From: Rubrivivax sp.
GTDB lineage: Bacteria; Pseudomonadota; Gammaproteobacteria; Burkholderiales; Burkholderiaceae_C
DNA: 33,707 bases
Assembly (NCBI GenBank): GCA_016790395.1
Contig: JAEUPH010000140.1
Coordinates: forward strand, 1-33,707
Reading direction: 5' to 3'
This document shows, piece by piece, positions 1 to 8,384 of the stretch. A program made the position numbers and the translations under genes. Position 1 is the stretch's first letter. The number at the start of each line of letters is the position of its first letter. The notes under the pieces were generated by a model, which had not been told where the DNA came from, did no database searches, and was given only the letters and a program-made list of their open reading frames with translations.

Positions 1-954
1 GCGATCTACACCGAGGCCAAGAAGTTCGAGAAGATCGACTTCAAGGACATCGCCAAGGGCAGCGCCAAGCACGAAGCCGCGGGCGACAACGGCTGGGTGG
101 CGATGGTGCAGCATTACTTCGCGAGCGCCTGGCTGGTGCCCAGCAGCGGCGCGCGCGAGTTCCGCACCGCCAAGGTGGCCGACAACCACTACACGGTGGC
201 CATGGTGCTGCCGCTGGGCGAGGTGGCGGCAGGCGCCACCAAGGCGCACGAGGCCACGCTCTTCGCCGGCCCGCAGGAAGAACACAAGCTCGCCGCGCTG
301 GCGCCGGGCCTGGAGCTGGTGAAGGACTACGGCTGGTTCACGGTGCTGGCCAAGCCGCTGTTCTGGCTGCTGGACAAGCTGCACGGGATGATCGGCAACT
401 GGGGCTGGGCCATCGTGGCGCTGGTGGTGCTGCTGAAGATCGCCTTCTACTGGCTCAACGCCAGCGCCTACCGCAGCATGGCCAAGATGAAGGCGGTGGC
501 GCCCAAGGTCACCGAGCTGCGCGAGCGCTACAAGGACAAGCCGCAGCAGATGCAGCAGGAGATGATGCGCATCTACCGCGAGGAGAAGGTCAACCCGTTG
601 GGCGGCTGCCTGCCGATCTTCGTGCAGATGCCCTTCTTCATCGCGCTGTACTGGGTGCTGCTGTCCAGCGTGGAGATGCGCAACGCACCCTGGATCGGCT
701 GGATCACCGACCTGGCGGCCAAGGACCCGTGGTTCATCCTGCCGGTGCTGATGACGGCCTCTTCGCTGTTCCAGGTGTGGCTGAACCCGACGCCGGCCGA
801 CCCGATGCAGGCCAAGCTGATGTGGTTCATGCCGCTGGCCTTCGGCTTCATGTTCTTCTTCTTCCCGGCCGGCCTGGTGCTGTATTGGCTGACGAACAAC
901 ATCCTGTCGATCGCGCAGCAGTGGTACATCAACCGCAGCCTCGGGGTGCAGTAG
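1..954 (+). CDS. yidC: Membrane protein insertase YidC (5' end missing)
   Basis: C-terminal 317 residues of the inner-membrane insertase that helps SecYEG, or acts alone, to place membrane proteins. The reading frame is open from base 1, so the N-terminal membrane anchor and most of the large periplasmic domain lie outside the window. What is visible is the end of the periplasmic domain, then the conserved 60KD_IMP core. This starts with the helix containing GNWGWAIV, continues through the cytoplasmic coiled segment ([16 protein letters not shown], then [12 protein letters not shown]), and ends with the hydrophobic segments around MPFFIALYW and [12 protein letters not shown], closing on [12 protein letters not shown]. 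The match to Gram-negative YidC is very strong. mnmE follows, as in the usual rpmH-rnpA-yidD-yidC-mnmE order, which suggests the replication-origin side of the chromosome. Confidence 0.97.
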   Translation, partial: AIYTEAKKFEKIDFKDIAKGSAKHEAAGDNGWVAMVQHYFASAWLVPSSGAREFRTAKVADNHYTVAMVLPLGEVAAGATKAHEATLFAGPQEEHKLAALAPGLELVKDYGWFTVLAKPLFWLLDKLHGMIGNWGWAIVALVVLLKIAFYWLNASAYRSMAKMKAVAPKVTELRERYKDKPQQMQQEMMRIYREEKVNPLGGCLPIFVQMPFFIALYWVLLSSVEMRNAPWIGWITDLAAKDPWFILPVLMTASSLFQVWLNPTPADPMQAKLMWFMPLAFGFMFFFFPAGLVLYWLTNNILSIAQQWYINRSLGVQ

Positions 955-1111
955 CGCCGCAGCGGCCTGGGTGCAGCGCAGCAACGCGCGAAACGTCACG
1001 CAGGCAGCGGAGACGACACCTGAACGGGGGTTGAGAAGCCGCCCCGGCAGGCCGAACATGCGTGCCATGCGGGCGACCCGGCTGCAGTCCAGCCGGCTCA
1101 GGAGTCACAGA

Positions 1112-1135
1112 CGCGGGGCCCTCACCAGCCCCGCG
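1112..1135 (+). terminator. GC stem-loop after yidC, possible terminator
   Basis: CGCGGGGC (1112-1119) pairs perfectly with GCCCCGCG (1128-1135) across an 8-base loop. No T run follows, so it is not a classic intrinsic terminator. It may protect or end the yidC transcript, or simply be GC-rich intergenic structure. Confidence 0.3.
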
Positions 1136-1171
1136 CCGCTCCACCCGCGCCATACATTAGGCCCCCAACCT

Positions 1172-1214
1172 CGCTAGCGCTCGGTACCCCCGAGGGGGCC
1201 GTCCGCCGGCGGAC
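1172..1214. repeat. Clustered palindromes before mnmE, possible dispersed repeat
   Basis: Three inverted repeats lie back to back: CGCTAGCG (1172-1179), CTCGG/CCGAG around TACCC (1180-1194), and the perfect 14-bp palindrome GTCCGCCGGCGGAC (1201-1214). From memory, similar blocks with a CCCCCGAGGGGG core recur between genes in Burkholderiales genomes. Only one copy was noticed here, so repeat-family membership is inference. Confidence 0.35.
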
Positions 1215-1256
1215 CGGCGGAGCCGGATCCGTGGCGGGAAGCTTGATCCGTCACCT

Positions 1257-2624
1257 GTGCGTTTTTCCGACTCGCCCATCATTGCCATCGCCAGCGCCCC
1301 CGGGCGCGGCGCGGTGGGCATCGTGCGCGCCAGCGGGCGCGACCTTTCGCCGCTGATCGAAGCTGTCTGCGGCCGTGCGCTGGTGCCACGCGTGGCCACG
1401 CTGCTGCCGTTCCGGGGCGCGGGCGGCGAGACACTGGACCGCGGCCTGGCCATCCACTTCCCGGCACCGCACAGCTACACCGGCGAAGACGTGCTCGAAC
1501 TGCAGGCCCACGGCGGCCCGGTGCTGCTGCAGCTGCTGCTGGCGCGTTGCCTGCAGGCGATGCCCCAGCTCCGCCTGGCCCAGCCGGGTGAGTTCACCGA
1601 ACGCGCCTTCCTCAACGACAAGCTCGACCTCGCCCAGGCCGAGGCCGTGGCCGACCTCATCGACGCCAGCACCGAAGCCGCGGCGCGTTCGGCGGCGCGT
1701 TCGCTCTCGGGCGCCTTCTCCGCCGAGATCACGCAGCTGGCCGAGCGCACCGTGAAGCTGCGCATGCTCGTCGAGGCCACGCTCGATTTCCCCGAGGAGG
1801 AGATCGACTTCCTCGAACAAGCCGGCGCACGCGCGCAGCTCGACGGCATGGCCGCCGCCATCGCCGCGGCGCTGGCCCGTGCGCGCCAGGGCGCGCTGCT
1901 GCGCGAAGGCCTGCGTGTGGTGCTGGCGGGGCAACCCAACGTGGGCAAGAGCTCGTTGCTGAACGCGCTGGCCGGGGCCGAGCTGGCCATCGTCACACCG
2001 ATCCCCGGCACCACACGCGACCGCGTGGCCGAGACGATCCAGGTCGAGGGCGTGCCGCTGCACATCACCGACACCGCCGGCCTGCGCCAGCATGAACACG
2101 CGGCCGACGAGGTGGAGCGCATCGGCATCGGCCGCAGCTGGGAGGCGATCCGCGGTGCGGATGTCGTGCTGTTCCTGCACGACCTCTCGCGCCGCGGCGA
2201 GGCGGCCTACGAAGCCGGCGAGGCGGCGATCGCCGCCGAACTGCCGGCGGGTGTGCAGGTCATCGACGTCTGGAACAAGGCCGACCTCGCGGCACCGGGC
2301 TCTGCACCCGAAGGGGGCCTGGCCATCTGCGCCAGGAGCGGCGACGGCTTGCCCGCGCTGCGCCAGGCCTTGCTCGCCCAGGCCGGCTGGCAGGCGGCGC
2401 CCGAAGGGCTCTTCATCGCGCGCACACGCCACGTGCAGGCGCTCAGGCGCTGCGCCGAACACCTCGCGCTCGCGCAGGCCCACGCCGCGCAGCGCGATGC
2501 CGCGCTCGACCTGCTGGCCGAAGAGCTGCGCCTGGCCCACGGCGCCCTGGGCGAGATCACCGGCGAGTTCACGAACGAAGACCTGCTGGGCGAGATCTTC
2601 AGCCGTTTCTGCATCGGCAAGTGA
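1257..2624 (+). CDS. mnmE: tRNA modification GTPase MnmE
   Basis: GTPase that works with MnmG to install the (carboxymethyl)aminomethyl group on C5 of the wobble uridine of certain tRNAs. It is 455 aa, the normal length. The N-terminal folate-binding domain starts with the hallmark [16 protein letters not shown] helical domain follows, then an inserted GTPase domain with G1 GQPNVGKSS (about residues 225-233), G2 PGTTRD, G3 DTAGL and G4 NKAD. It ends in FCIGK, which carries the conserved C-x-G-K cysteine needed for modification. The start is GTG at 1257, because family similarity begins within a few residues of it and no better upstream start exists. It follows yidC in the conserved order. Confidence 0.97.
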   Translation: MRFSDSPIIAIASAPGRGAVGIVRASGRDLSPLIEAVCGRALVPRVATLLPFRGAGGETLDRGLAIHFPAPHSYTGEDVLELQAHGGPVLLQLLLARCLQAMPQLRLAQPGEFTERAFLNDKLDLAQAEAVADLIDASTEAAARSAARSLSGAFSAEITQLAERTVKLRMLVEATLDFPEEEIDFLEQAGARAQLDGMAAAIAAALARARQGALLREGLRVVLAGQPNVGKSSLLNALAGAELAIVTPIPGTTRDRVAETIQVEGVPLHITDTAGLRQHEHAADEVERIGIGRSWEAIRGADVVLFLHDLSRRGEAAYEAGEAAIAAELPAGVQVIDVWNKADLAAPGSAPEGGLAICARSGDGLPALRQALLAQAGWQAAPEGLFIARTRHVQALRRCAEHLALAQAHAAQRDAALDLLAEELRLAHGALGEITGEFTNEDLLGEIFSRFCIGK

Positions 2625-2631
2625 GCGTGGC

Positions 2632-4077
2632 TTGAGCGGCCTGGACCTCGCCGTCATCGCCGGCTACCTGCTGCTGACACTCGGCGTCGGTGCGCTGGCC
2701 ACCCGCCGCTCCCGCCGCTCCCGCCACGCCGGCGGCGCCGACGACTACTTCCTCGGCGCGCGCGACCTGCCGGCCTGGGCCGTGATGCTCTCCGTGGTGG
2801 CCACCGAAACCTCGGCGCTGACGGTGATCTCGGTGCCCGGCATCGCGGCGCGCGGTGACTTCACGTTCCTGCAGCTCGCCTTCGGCTACCTGCTCGGCCG
2901 CATCGTGGTGGCGGCCTGGTTGCTGCCCGGCTACGTGGACGGCACGCAGCAGACCGCCTACCAGCGGCTCGAAGCCCGCTTCGGCGCACCGGTGCGGCGC
3001 GCGCTGGCGGCGGTGTTCCTCGCCACACGTTTCCTCGCCGACGGCGTGCGCATCTTCGCCGGCGCGATCCCGCTCGCGCTCGTCACCGGCTGGGACGTGG
3101 CCCTCTCGATCGTCGCGATGGGCGGCGTGACGCTGCTCTACACCTTCACCGGGGGCCTGCGCGCGGTGGTGTGGGCCGACGTGCTGCAGCTGGCCGTGTA
3201 CGTGGCCGGCGGCGTGGCTGCGTTGTATGTTGCGCTGCAGCTGGTGGGCGATCCGGCGGTGGCCTGGGCACGCGCAGCGGAAGCCGGCAAGCTGCGGCTG
3301 TTCGACTTCAGCCTCGACGCCCGCTTTGGTTTCTTCGCCGGCCTGCTCGGCGGCGCGCTGCTCTCGGCCGCCAGCCATGGCACCGACCACATCGTCGTGC
3401 AGCGCCTGCTGGCCACGCGCAGCCTGCGTGACGCACGCGTTGCGCTCGTCGGCTCGGGCGTGCTCGTGATCGCGCAGTTCGCGCTCTTCCTGGCCGTGGG
3501 CACGGCGCTCTGGGCCGCGGGCCACGCGCCGGCCGGCACGCCGGGCGACGAGCTGTTCCCGCGCTTCGTCATCACGCAGCTGCCCGCAGGGCTGGCGGGC
3601 CTGGTGATCGCCGGCATCCTGGCTGCGGCGATGAGCACCATCAGCTCCTCGATCAGCGCCATGGCCTCGTCGTTCACCTATGACCTGTACGCCAGCTGGC
3701 GCGGCCGCGACAGGGATGCCGCACACCTGCTGCAGATGGGCCGCTGGTTCTCGCTGCTGTGGGGCTTGCTGCTGATCGGCGGCGCGCTCGGCTTCCACGC
3801 CTTTGCCAGTGGCCGCGACACGCCGGTGGTGGTGCTGGCGCTGTCGATCGCCTCGGTGACCTATGGCGCGCTGCTGGGCAGTTATGTGCTGGCGGGCACG
3901 AAGGTGCTCGGGCGCGACGTGATCACCGGCGCCACGGTGTCGGTGGTGGTGATGCTGGGCCTCGTGATGGGCGCGAAGCTGTCGTTCCTGTGGACCGTGC
4001 CGCTCGGCACGGCGCTGACCGTGTTGGTGGCGCTGGCCCGGGCCGCACTCAGTGGCCCTCAAAATCCACCAGCGTGA
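2632..4077 (+). CDS. Sodium:solute symporter (SSS family), TTG start
   Basis: Predicted inner-membrane carrier of about 481 aa with roughly 13 hydrophobic segments, of the solute:sodium symporter (SSF) family. The substrate is unknown. Family marks include [17 protein letters not shown] near the N-terminus, the [13 protein letters not shown] segment, and the late [17 protein letters not shown] helix that forms part of the sodium site in this fold. The open frame extends upstream into mnmE in another frame. The most sensible start is TTG at 2632, 7 bp after the mnmE stop, which directly precedes [14 protein letters not shown], the usual first helix. There is no clear Shine-Dalgarno, so coupling to mnmE is likely. 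The 3' end overlaps the convergent apt gene by 29 bp. Confidence 0.88.
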   Translation: MSGLDLAVIAGYLLLTLGVGALATRRSRRSRHAGGADDYFLGARDLPAWAVMLSVVATETSALTVISVPGIAARGDFTFLQLAFGYLLGRIVVAAWLLPGYVDGTQQTAYQRLEARFGAPVRRALAAVFLATRFLADGVRIFAGAIPLALVTGWDVALSIVAMGGVTLLYTFTGGLRAVVWADVLQLAVYVAGGVAALYVALQLVGDPAVAWARAAEAGKLRLFDFSLDARFGFFAGLLGGALLSAASHGTDHIVVQRLLATRSLRDARVALVGSGVLVIAQFALFLAVGTALWAAGHAPAGTPGDELFPRFVITQLPAGLAGLVIAGILAAAMSTISSSISAMASSFTYDLYASWRGRDRDAAHLLQMGRWFSLLWGLLLIGGALGFHAFASGRDTPVVVLALSIASVTYGALLGSYVLAGTKVLGRDVITGATVSVVVMLGLVMGAKLSFLWTVPLGTALTVLVALARAALSGPQNPPA

Positions 4078-4630
4078 AGAGCGGCAGCCCCGACTCGCGC
4101 AGCCGCCTGGAGCCGCCGAGCTCAGGCAGGTCGACGATGGCGGCGCCCTCCACCACCGTGGCGCCCAGGCGCTCCAGCAGCTTGCGGCCGGCCATCATCG
4201 TGCCGCCGGTGGCGATGAGGTCGTCGATCAGCACCACGCGGTCGCCGGGTTTCACGGCGTCGGTGTGCAGCTCCACGGTGGCGCTGCCGTACTCCAGCTC
4301 ATAGGTCTCTTCCACGGTCGTGAAGGGCAGCTTGCCCTTCTTGCGGATGGGCACGAAACCCACGCCGAGCTCATAGGCCACCACGCTGCCGAGGATGAAG
4401 CCACGCGCGTCCAGGCCGGCCACCACGCTGGGCCGGGCACCGAACCAGCGGTGCACGAACTGGTCGATCAGCACGCGGAACACACGCGGGTTGGACAGCA
4501 GCGGCGTGATGTCGCGGAACTGCACGCCCGGCGCCGGCAAGTCGGGCACGGTGCGGATGTGGCGGCGGATGTACTCGGCGGGGGTGAGCTCGGTGAGGTC
4601 GGTGGGTTTGGTGGGAGCCGCTGCGTTCAT
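4049..4630 (-). CDS. apt: Adenine phosphoribosyltransferase
   Basis: Salvage enzyme joining adenine and PRPP to give AMP in the cytoplasm. It is 193 aa, slightly longer than the typical ~175-180 because of a short N-terminal extension. The PRPP-binding loop is at about residues 132-146 ([15 protein letters not shown]), preceded by the family block [19 protein letters not shown] and the [19 protein letters not shown] substrate hood. It is the last gene of a minus-strand run and starts 12 bp after the histidine phosphatase stop, so co-transcription is likely. The last 29 bp overlap the convergent symporter gene, leaving no room for a terminator between them. Confidence 0.96.
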   Translation of the reverse strand: MNAAAPTKPTDLTELTPAEYIRRHIRTVPDLPAPGVQFRDITPLLSNPRVFRVLIDQFVHRWFGARPSVVAGLDARGFILGSVVAYELGVGFVPIRKKGKLPFTTVEETYELEYGSATVELHTDAVKPGDRVVLIDDLIATGGTMMAGRKLLERLGATVVEGAAIVDLPELGGSRRLRESGLPLFTLVDFEGH

Positions 4631-4642
4631 GCCGCGATGCTG

Positions 4643-5245
4643 CTACGAGATGGAGAGGCGCGCCAGCACCCGCACCGCATCGCCCGGGCCGGGTGCCAGC
4701 ACCAGGCCTTCACCCGAGGCCGAGTTCTCGCCGGTCAGCGCCGACAGCACGAACATGTGGGTCACCCAGGCCTCGAAACGCGGGTTGCCGCCGCGGGCTG
4801 CCGCCACCGCGCGCAGCGCCGCGCGCAGCTTCTGCAGCGACTCCACGTTCGTCTGCTCGCTGCTGCCGCGTGGCGACCCCAGCGCCGCCCAGCGCTCGGG
4901 CTCGCCGCCGAAGGCCAGTGTGGCGGTGTCGATGCAGCGGCACCACGGGCTCGAGCGCACACGCGCCGGCACCAGCGTGCCGGCCTTGAACCACGCGCCG
5001 ACACGCCGCGCCTGCGCGCGGCCTTCCTCACTGAGATTGCGTTGCGTGCTGCAGTCGCCCAGCGTGAAGCCGGGCGGATCGAAGGTGCCCGGCGCCAGCG
5101 CGTGGCGGAAGGCCACCACCACGCCGCCGGCGCGCAGCAAGTCACGCACACGTTCGTCGGCACGCGCCGGTTGCCACGCACCGGCCAGCAGCGCAGCGCC
5201 GGCGCCGAGCGCCCGGCGGCGATCAGGCCACGGGCTGGAAGGCAT
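4643..5245 (-). CDS. Exported histidine phosphatase family protein
   Basis: A 200-aa member of the histidine phosphatase superfamily; the substrate is unknown. The N-terminus (DRRRALGAGAALLAGA, then ARA before D30) looks like a Tat or Sec export signal, so the product is probably periplasmic. The catalytic Arg-His is at R47-H48 in AFRHALAPG, where this subfamily has RHA rather than the RHG of phosphoglycerate mutases. A second arginine block is RSSPWCRC (R97, R103), and the late histidine is H163 in WVTHMFVLS. The block DPPGFTLGDCSTQRNLS is typical of this exported subfamily. The start ATG lies inside the preceding MBL gene (23-bp overlap), which suggests translational coupling. Confidence 0.85.
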   Translation of the reverse strand: MPSSPWPDRRRALGAGAALLAGAWQPARADERVRDLLRAGGVVVAFRHALAPGTFDPPGFTLGDCSTQRNLSEEGRAQARRVGAWFKAGTLVPARVRSSPWCRCIDTATLAFGGEPERWAALGSPRGSSEQTNVESLQKLRAALRAVAAARGGNPRFEAWVTHMFVLSALTGENSASGEGLVLAPGPGDAVRVLARLSIS

Positions 5246-6194
5246 AGCCGTTGCCCTGGGCCACGGCGCGGCCGAACGCGGGGAAGGGGAAGTGGAAGCC
5301 GCCCACCATCGCGTTGCTGGCCACCACGCGCTCGAACACCGCGCGGCGTGTCTTGCGGGCGGCCTCGGCGTCCATGTCGAAGGTCACCGCCCAATCGGGG
5401 TTGCGTGCGAACAGCGCCGGCACGTTGGTGAGGTCACCCACGTAGCTGAAGGTCTGGCCGCCCGAGCTCAGCTCGAACAGCGTGTGCCCCGGCGTGTGGC
5501 CGAAGGCGGCCACGCTCTTGATGCCCGGGGCCACCTCGGTGCCGGGCTCGAAGCGCACCAGCATCTCGGCCGGCATCTGCGCAAAGGTGCGGCGCGCGTT
5601 GTTGAAGGCGCCCTTCATCGCCTCGGGCGCGGCGGCCAGGCGCGCGTCGTCCATCCAGAAGGCATGTTCGGGTGCCGGCACCATGACCTTGGCGCGGCTG
5701 AACACGAACTCGCCGGCGCGGTTGCGCAGGCCGTTGATGTGGTCGCCGTGGTAGTGCGTGATGAGCACGGTGTCGATGTCGGTGGGCGCAAAGCCGGCGG
5801 CGCGCAGGTTCTCCAGCAGCTTGCCGGTGGTGGGGCCGCCCCAGTCGCCGAGGCCGGTGTCCATCAGCACGCGGCGGTTGCCGGCCACCACCAGGAAGGG
5901 CGTGAACGGGATGTCGATGTACTCGGTGGGCAGCCCCTGCGAGGCCAGCAGCGCGCGCACCTCGGCGATCGGCGCGTTCTTCACGAACTCCTCGCCCAGC
6001 GGGCGGCGCGCGATGCCGTCGATCAGCGACACGATCTCCACGTCGCCCAGCTTCATGCGGCGGAAGCCGGGGCTGGGCAGCGTAGGCGTGCCCAGGTTGG
6101 GCGCGTTCTGCGCCCAGGCGGGCACGAAGGAGCCAGCGGCGTAGGCCAGCGGTGCGGCCAGGGCCGAGGTGAGGAAGCGGCGGCGGTCGAACAT
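5223..6194 (-). CDS. Tat-exported metallo-beta-lactamase-fold hydrolase
   Basis: A 323-aa MBL-fold enzyme. The N-terminus MFDRRRFLTSALAAP followed by PAWAQ is a typical twin-arginine signal, so the folded, metal-loaded enzyme is probably exported. The zinc site is complete: HYHGDH (H147, H149, D151, H152), H233 or H237 in GHTPGHT, D254 in VGD and H301 in GGFHFP. This is the pattern of lactonase/AidC-like and related hydrolases. The true substrate cannot be read from the sequence; lactones, sulfonates or phosphodiesters are all possible. The open frame extends 79 codons upstream, but that extension has no recognisable content and the Tat signal fixes ATG 6194 as start. It overlaps the downstream histidine phosphatase. 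Confidence 0.9.
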   Translation of the reverse strand: MFDRRRFLTSALAAPLAYAAGSFVPAWAQNAPNLGTPTLPSPGFRRMKLGDVEIVSLIDGIARRPLGEEFVKNAPIAEVRALLASQGLPTEYIDIPFTPFLVVAGNRRVLMDTGLGDWGGPTTGKLLENLRAAGFAPTDIDTVLITHYHGDHINGLRNRAGEFVFSRAKVMVPAPEHAFWMDDARLAAAPEAMKGAFNNARRTFAQMPAEMLVRFEPGTEVAPGIKSVAAFGHTPGHTLFELSSGGQTFSYVGDLTNVPALFARNPDWAVTFDMDAEAARKTRRAVFERVVASNAMVGGFHFPFPAFGRAVAQGNGYAFQPVA

Positions 6195-6262
6195 GGGGTA
6201 CAGCAGGTGGGAGGGTTGACGGAGCGCGCGATGATTCGCAGCGCGCGGCCTGTGCGCAAAAG

Positions 6263-6286
6263 CTATCAAAGTTCCATCATTGATAG
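6263..6286. promoter_or_regulatory. Inverted repeat in the kefB-MBL gap, possible operator
   Basis: CTATCAA (6263-6269) and TTGATAG (6280-6286) form a perfect 7-bp inverted repeat separated by 10 bp, in an unusually AT-rich patch about 70 bp upstream of the MBL hydrolase start. The geometry would suit a dimeric regulator such as a LysR-type protein. A weak terminator for kefB is the alternative. Confidence 0.35.
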
Positions 6287-6315
6287 TGTGGGCATTGCGC
6301 CCGGGGCTTACGCCC

Positions 6316-8319
6316 TCAACCCTGTCCCAGCAGCTTGGCCTCGGCCAGTGCCAGCGGCTCGGGCAGGCCCGAGATGACCAGCGTGTCGCCGCCCTGCAGC
6401 TTCTCGCCCGGCTGCGGCAAGCGCGCGCCACCGCCGGCGCGGCGCAGCGCCACCACCGTCACGCCCATGGCGTGCAGCGCCAGGTCGTCGAGCGCGTGGC
6501 CCACGGTGCGCGCCGCTTCGGGGATCGTCACGCTGGCCAGGCGCGCCTGATCGAGCTCCTCCACGGTGTCGTCGTCGGCGCCGTGGAAGTAGCCGCGCAA
6601 GAGGCCGTAGCGCGCGTCGCGCGCGTCGCGCGTGATGCGGATCACGCGCTTCATCGGCACGCCCACCAGCGCCAGTGCGTGGCCGGCCAGCATCAGGCTG
6701 CCCTCGATGGCCTCCGGCACCACCTCGGTGGCGCCGGCGGCCTTGAGCCTGTCGATGTCGGCTTCGTCGATGGTGCGCACGATCACCGGCACCTTGGGCG
6801 CGTGCTCCTGCACCAGGCGCAGGATCTTCAGCGCCGAGGGCGTGTCGTTGTAGCTCACCACCACCGCCGCGGCGCGGGCCAGGCCCGCGGCCATCAGGCT
6901 CTGCAGCCGCGCGGCGTCGCCGAACACCACGCTGCGGCCGGCGGCGGCGGCCTGGCGCACGCGGTCGGGGTCGAGGTCCAGCGCCATGTAGGGGATGCGC
7001 TCCTGCGACAGCAGCCGCGACAGCGCCTGCCCGCTGCGGCCGTAGCCGCAGATGATCACGTGCGCCTCGGTGGCGATGGCCTTCTTGGCGATCGTCGTCA
7101 GCGCCACCGACTGCATCATCCAGTCGCTGCTGGACAGCCGGTTGACGATGCGGTTGCTGTACATGATGAGGAACGGCGTGGCCAGCATCGACAGCACCAT
7201 GCTCGCCAGCACCGGGCTCATCCACTGCGGCGCCACGAGGCCGTTGTCGGCGCCGAGTGTCAGCAGCACGAAGCCGAACTCACCGGCCTGCGCCAGGTAC
7301 AGGCCGGTGCGCAGCGCCACGCCGGGCGTGGCGCGGAAGGCCCAGGTGAGCGCGGCCACGAGCGCGAACTTGGCCAGCACCGGCGCGCTGGTGAGCGCCA
7401 GCACCAGGAACCACTGGTCAATCACCGGCCGCCAGTCCAGCTTCATGCCGATGGTGATGAAGAACAGGCCCAGCAGCACGTCGTGGAAGGGCCGGATGTC
7501 GGTTTCCACCTGGTGCTTGTATTCGGTCTCGGCCACCAGCATGCCGGCGACGAAGGCCCCCAGCGCCAGGCTCAGGCCGGCGTGCTCGGTCAGCCAGGCC
7601 AGGCCCAGGGTCATGAGCAGCAGGTTGAGGATGAACAGCTCCTCGCTCTTGCGCCGCGCCACCTGCGTGAGCCACCAGCGCATGACGCGCTGGCCGCCCA
7701 CCAGCAGCAGGGTCAGCAGCAGGCCGGCCTTCAGCGTGGCCAGCACGAGCGCGAAGGCCATGTCGCGGCCGCTTTCGCCCAGCGCCGGGATCAGCACCAG
7801 CAGCGGCACCACGGCCAGATCCTGGAACAGCAGCACGCCCATGACGCGGCGGCCGTGCTCGCTGTCGACCTCCAGCCGCTCGGACATCAGCTTCACCACG
7901 ATGGCCGTGGACGACATGGCCAGCGAGCCGCCCAGCACCACCGCACCCTGCCAGCCCATCTGCCACGCGCCGTCGAAGAAGGCGGCATAGGCCCACACCA
8001 GCAGGAAGTGGCCGGCCACCGTGGCCAGCATGGTCAGCGCCACCTGCGACAGGCCCAGCCCGAACACCAGCGTGCGCATGCTGCGCAGCTTGGGCAGGTT
8101 GAACTCCAGCCCGATGACGAACATCAGGAACACGACGCCGAACTCGGCCAGCACCCGCACGCCCGCGCTGTCCTTGGCCAGGGCCAGGGCGTTGGGGCCG
8201 ATGAGCACGCCCACCACCAGGTAGCCCAGCATGGGCGGCAGCTTCAGCGAGCGGCAGGCCACCACGCCGATCACGGCGGCGAACAGGTACAGCAGGGTCA
8301 GTTCGAGGGTGGTGGCCAA
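6316..8319 (-). CDS. KefB-type K+/H+ antiporter with RCK domain (CPA2 family)
   Basis: Inner-membrane monovalent cation:proton antiporter of 667 aa. Residues 1-390 hold about 12 hydrophobic segments of the Na+/H+ exchanger fold, with family blocks PPMLGYLVVGVLIGP, FLMFVIGLEF, LFQDLAVVPLL and LAQAGEFGFVLL. A TrkA-N/RCK nucleotide-binding domain begins near residue 416 with HVIICGYGRSGQAL, and a TrkA-C domain occupies about 570-650. KefB/KefC proteins are gated by glutathione adducts; whether this one is cannot be told. The frame is open far upstream, but similarity begins at LATTLELTLLYLF, so TTG 8319 is chosen. kefB next to kdsD is a usual Burkholderiales arrangement. Confidence 0.9.
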   Translation of the reverse strand: MATTLELTLLYLFAAVIGVVACRSLKLPPMLGYLVVGVLIGPNALALAKDSAGVRVLAEFGVVFLMFVIGLEFNLPKLRSMRTLVFGLGLSQVALTMLATVAGHFLLVWAYAAFFDGAWQMGWQGAVVLGGSLAMSSTAIVVKLMSERLEVDSEHGRRVMGVLLFQDLAVVPLLVLIPALGESGRDMAFALVLATLKAGLLLTLLLVGGQRVMRWWLTQVARRKSEELFILNLLLMTLGLAWLTEHAGLSLALGAFVAGMLVAETEYKHQVETDIRPFHDVLLGLFFITIGMKLDWRPVIDQWFLVLALTSAPVLAKFALVAALTWAFRATPGVALRTGLYLAQAGEFGFVLLTLGADNGLVAPQWMSPVLASMVLSMLATPFLIMYSNRIVNRLSSSDWMMQSVALTTIAKKAIATEAHVIICGYGRSGQALSRLLSQERIPYMALDLDPDRVRQAAAAGRSVVFGDAARLQSLMAAGLARAAAVVVSYNDTPSALKILRLVQEHAPKVPVIVRTIDEADIDRLKAAGATEVVPEAIEGSLMLAGHALALVGVPMKRVIRITRDARDARYGLLRGYFHGADDDTVEELDQARLASVTIPEAARTVGHALDDLALHAMGVTVVALRRAGGGARLPQPGEKLQGGDTLVISGLPEPLALAEAKLLGQG

Positions 8320-8342
8320 GGGCGCGCTAGGGTGGGGCTGCC

Positions 8343-8348
8343 TACAAT
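8343..8348 (+). promoter_or_regulatory. -10 element (TACAAT) for the kdsD operon
   Basis: TACAAT matches the sigma-70 -10 consensus at 5 of 6 positions and sits in the kefB/kdsD divergent gap. No matching -35 was found at 16-18 bp. An ATG lies 7 nt downstream at 8355, where transcription would be expected to start, so a leaderless upstream ORF is possible. Confidence 0.45.
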
Positions 8349-8354
8349 CGTCCG

Positions 8355-8384
8355 ATGCTATTCGACGGTCTGCTGCAGCCATGA
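8355..8384 (+). CDS. Possible 9-codon leader ORF overlapping the kdsD start
   Basis: ATG 8355 opens a nine-codon frame (MLFDGLLQP). Its TGA (8382-8384) overlaps the kdsD ATG (8381-8383) as ATGA. The ATG falls at the predicted transcription start of the TACAAT promoter, so it could be translated as a leaderless mRNA and hand ribosomes to kdsD, which has no Shine-Dalgarno of its own. This is inference from spacing; chance is possible in so short a frame. Confidence 0.3.
   Translation: MLFDGLLQP

Larger units (their letters stand above)
955..1256. other. yidC-mnmE intergenic stretch
   Basis: A 302-bp gap with no convincing gene; short open frames here have no recognisable protein. It holds a GC stem-loop (1112-1135), a TACATT hexamer at 1153-1158 that could be a -10 element for mnmE, and a cluster of palindromes at 1172-1214 just before the mnmE start. 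No good -35 box was found. Confidence 0.6.

Noticed and set aside
971-1177. Short open frame between yidC and mnmE
   Set aside because: Arg/Pro-rich product without similarity or ribosome site, overlapping intergenic hairpins.
2092-2631. Upstream extension of the first symporter frame into mnmE
   Set aside because: The extension is an out-of-frame reading of mnmE; membrane similarity begins only at the TTG start at 2632.
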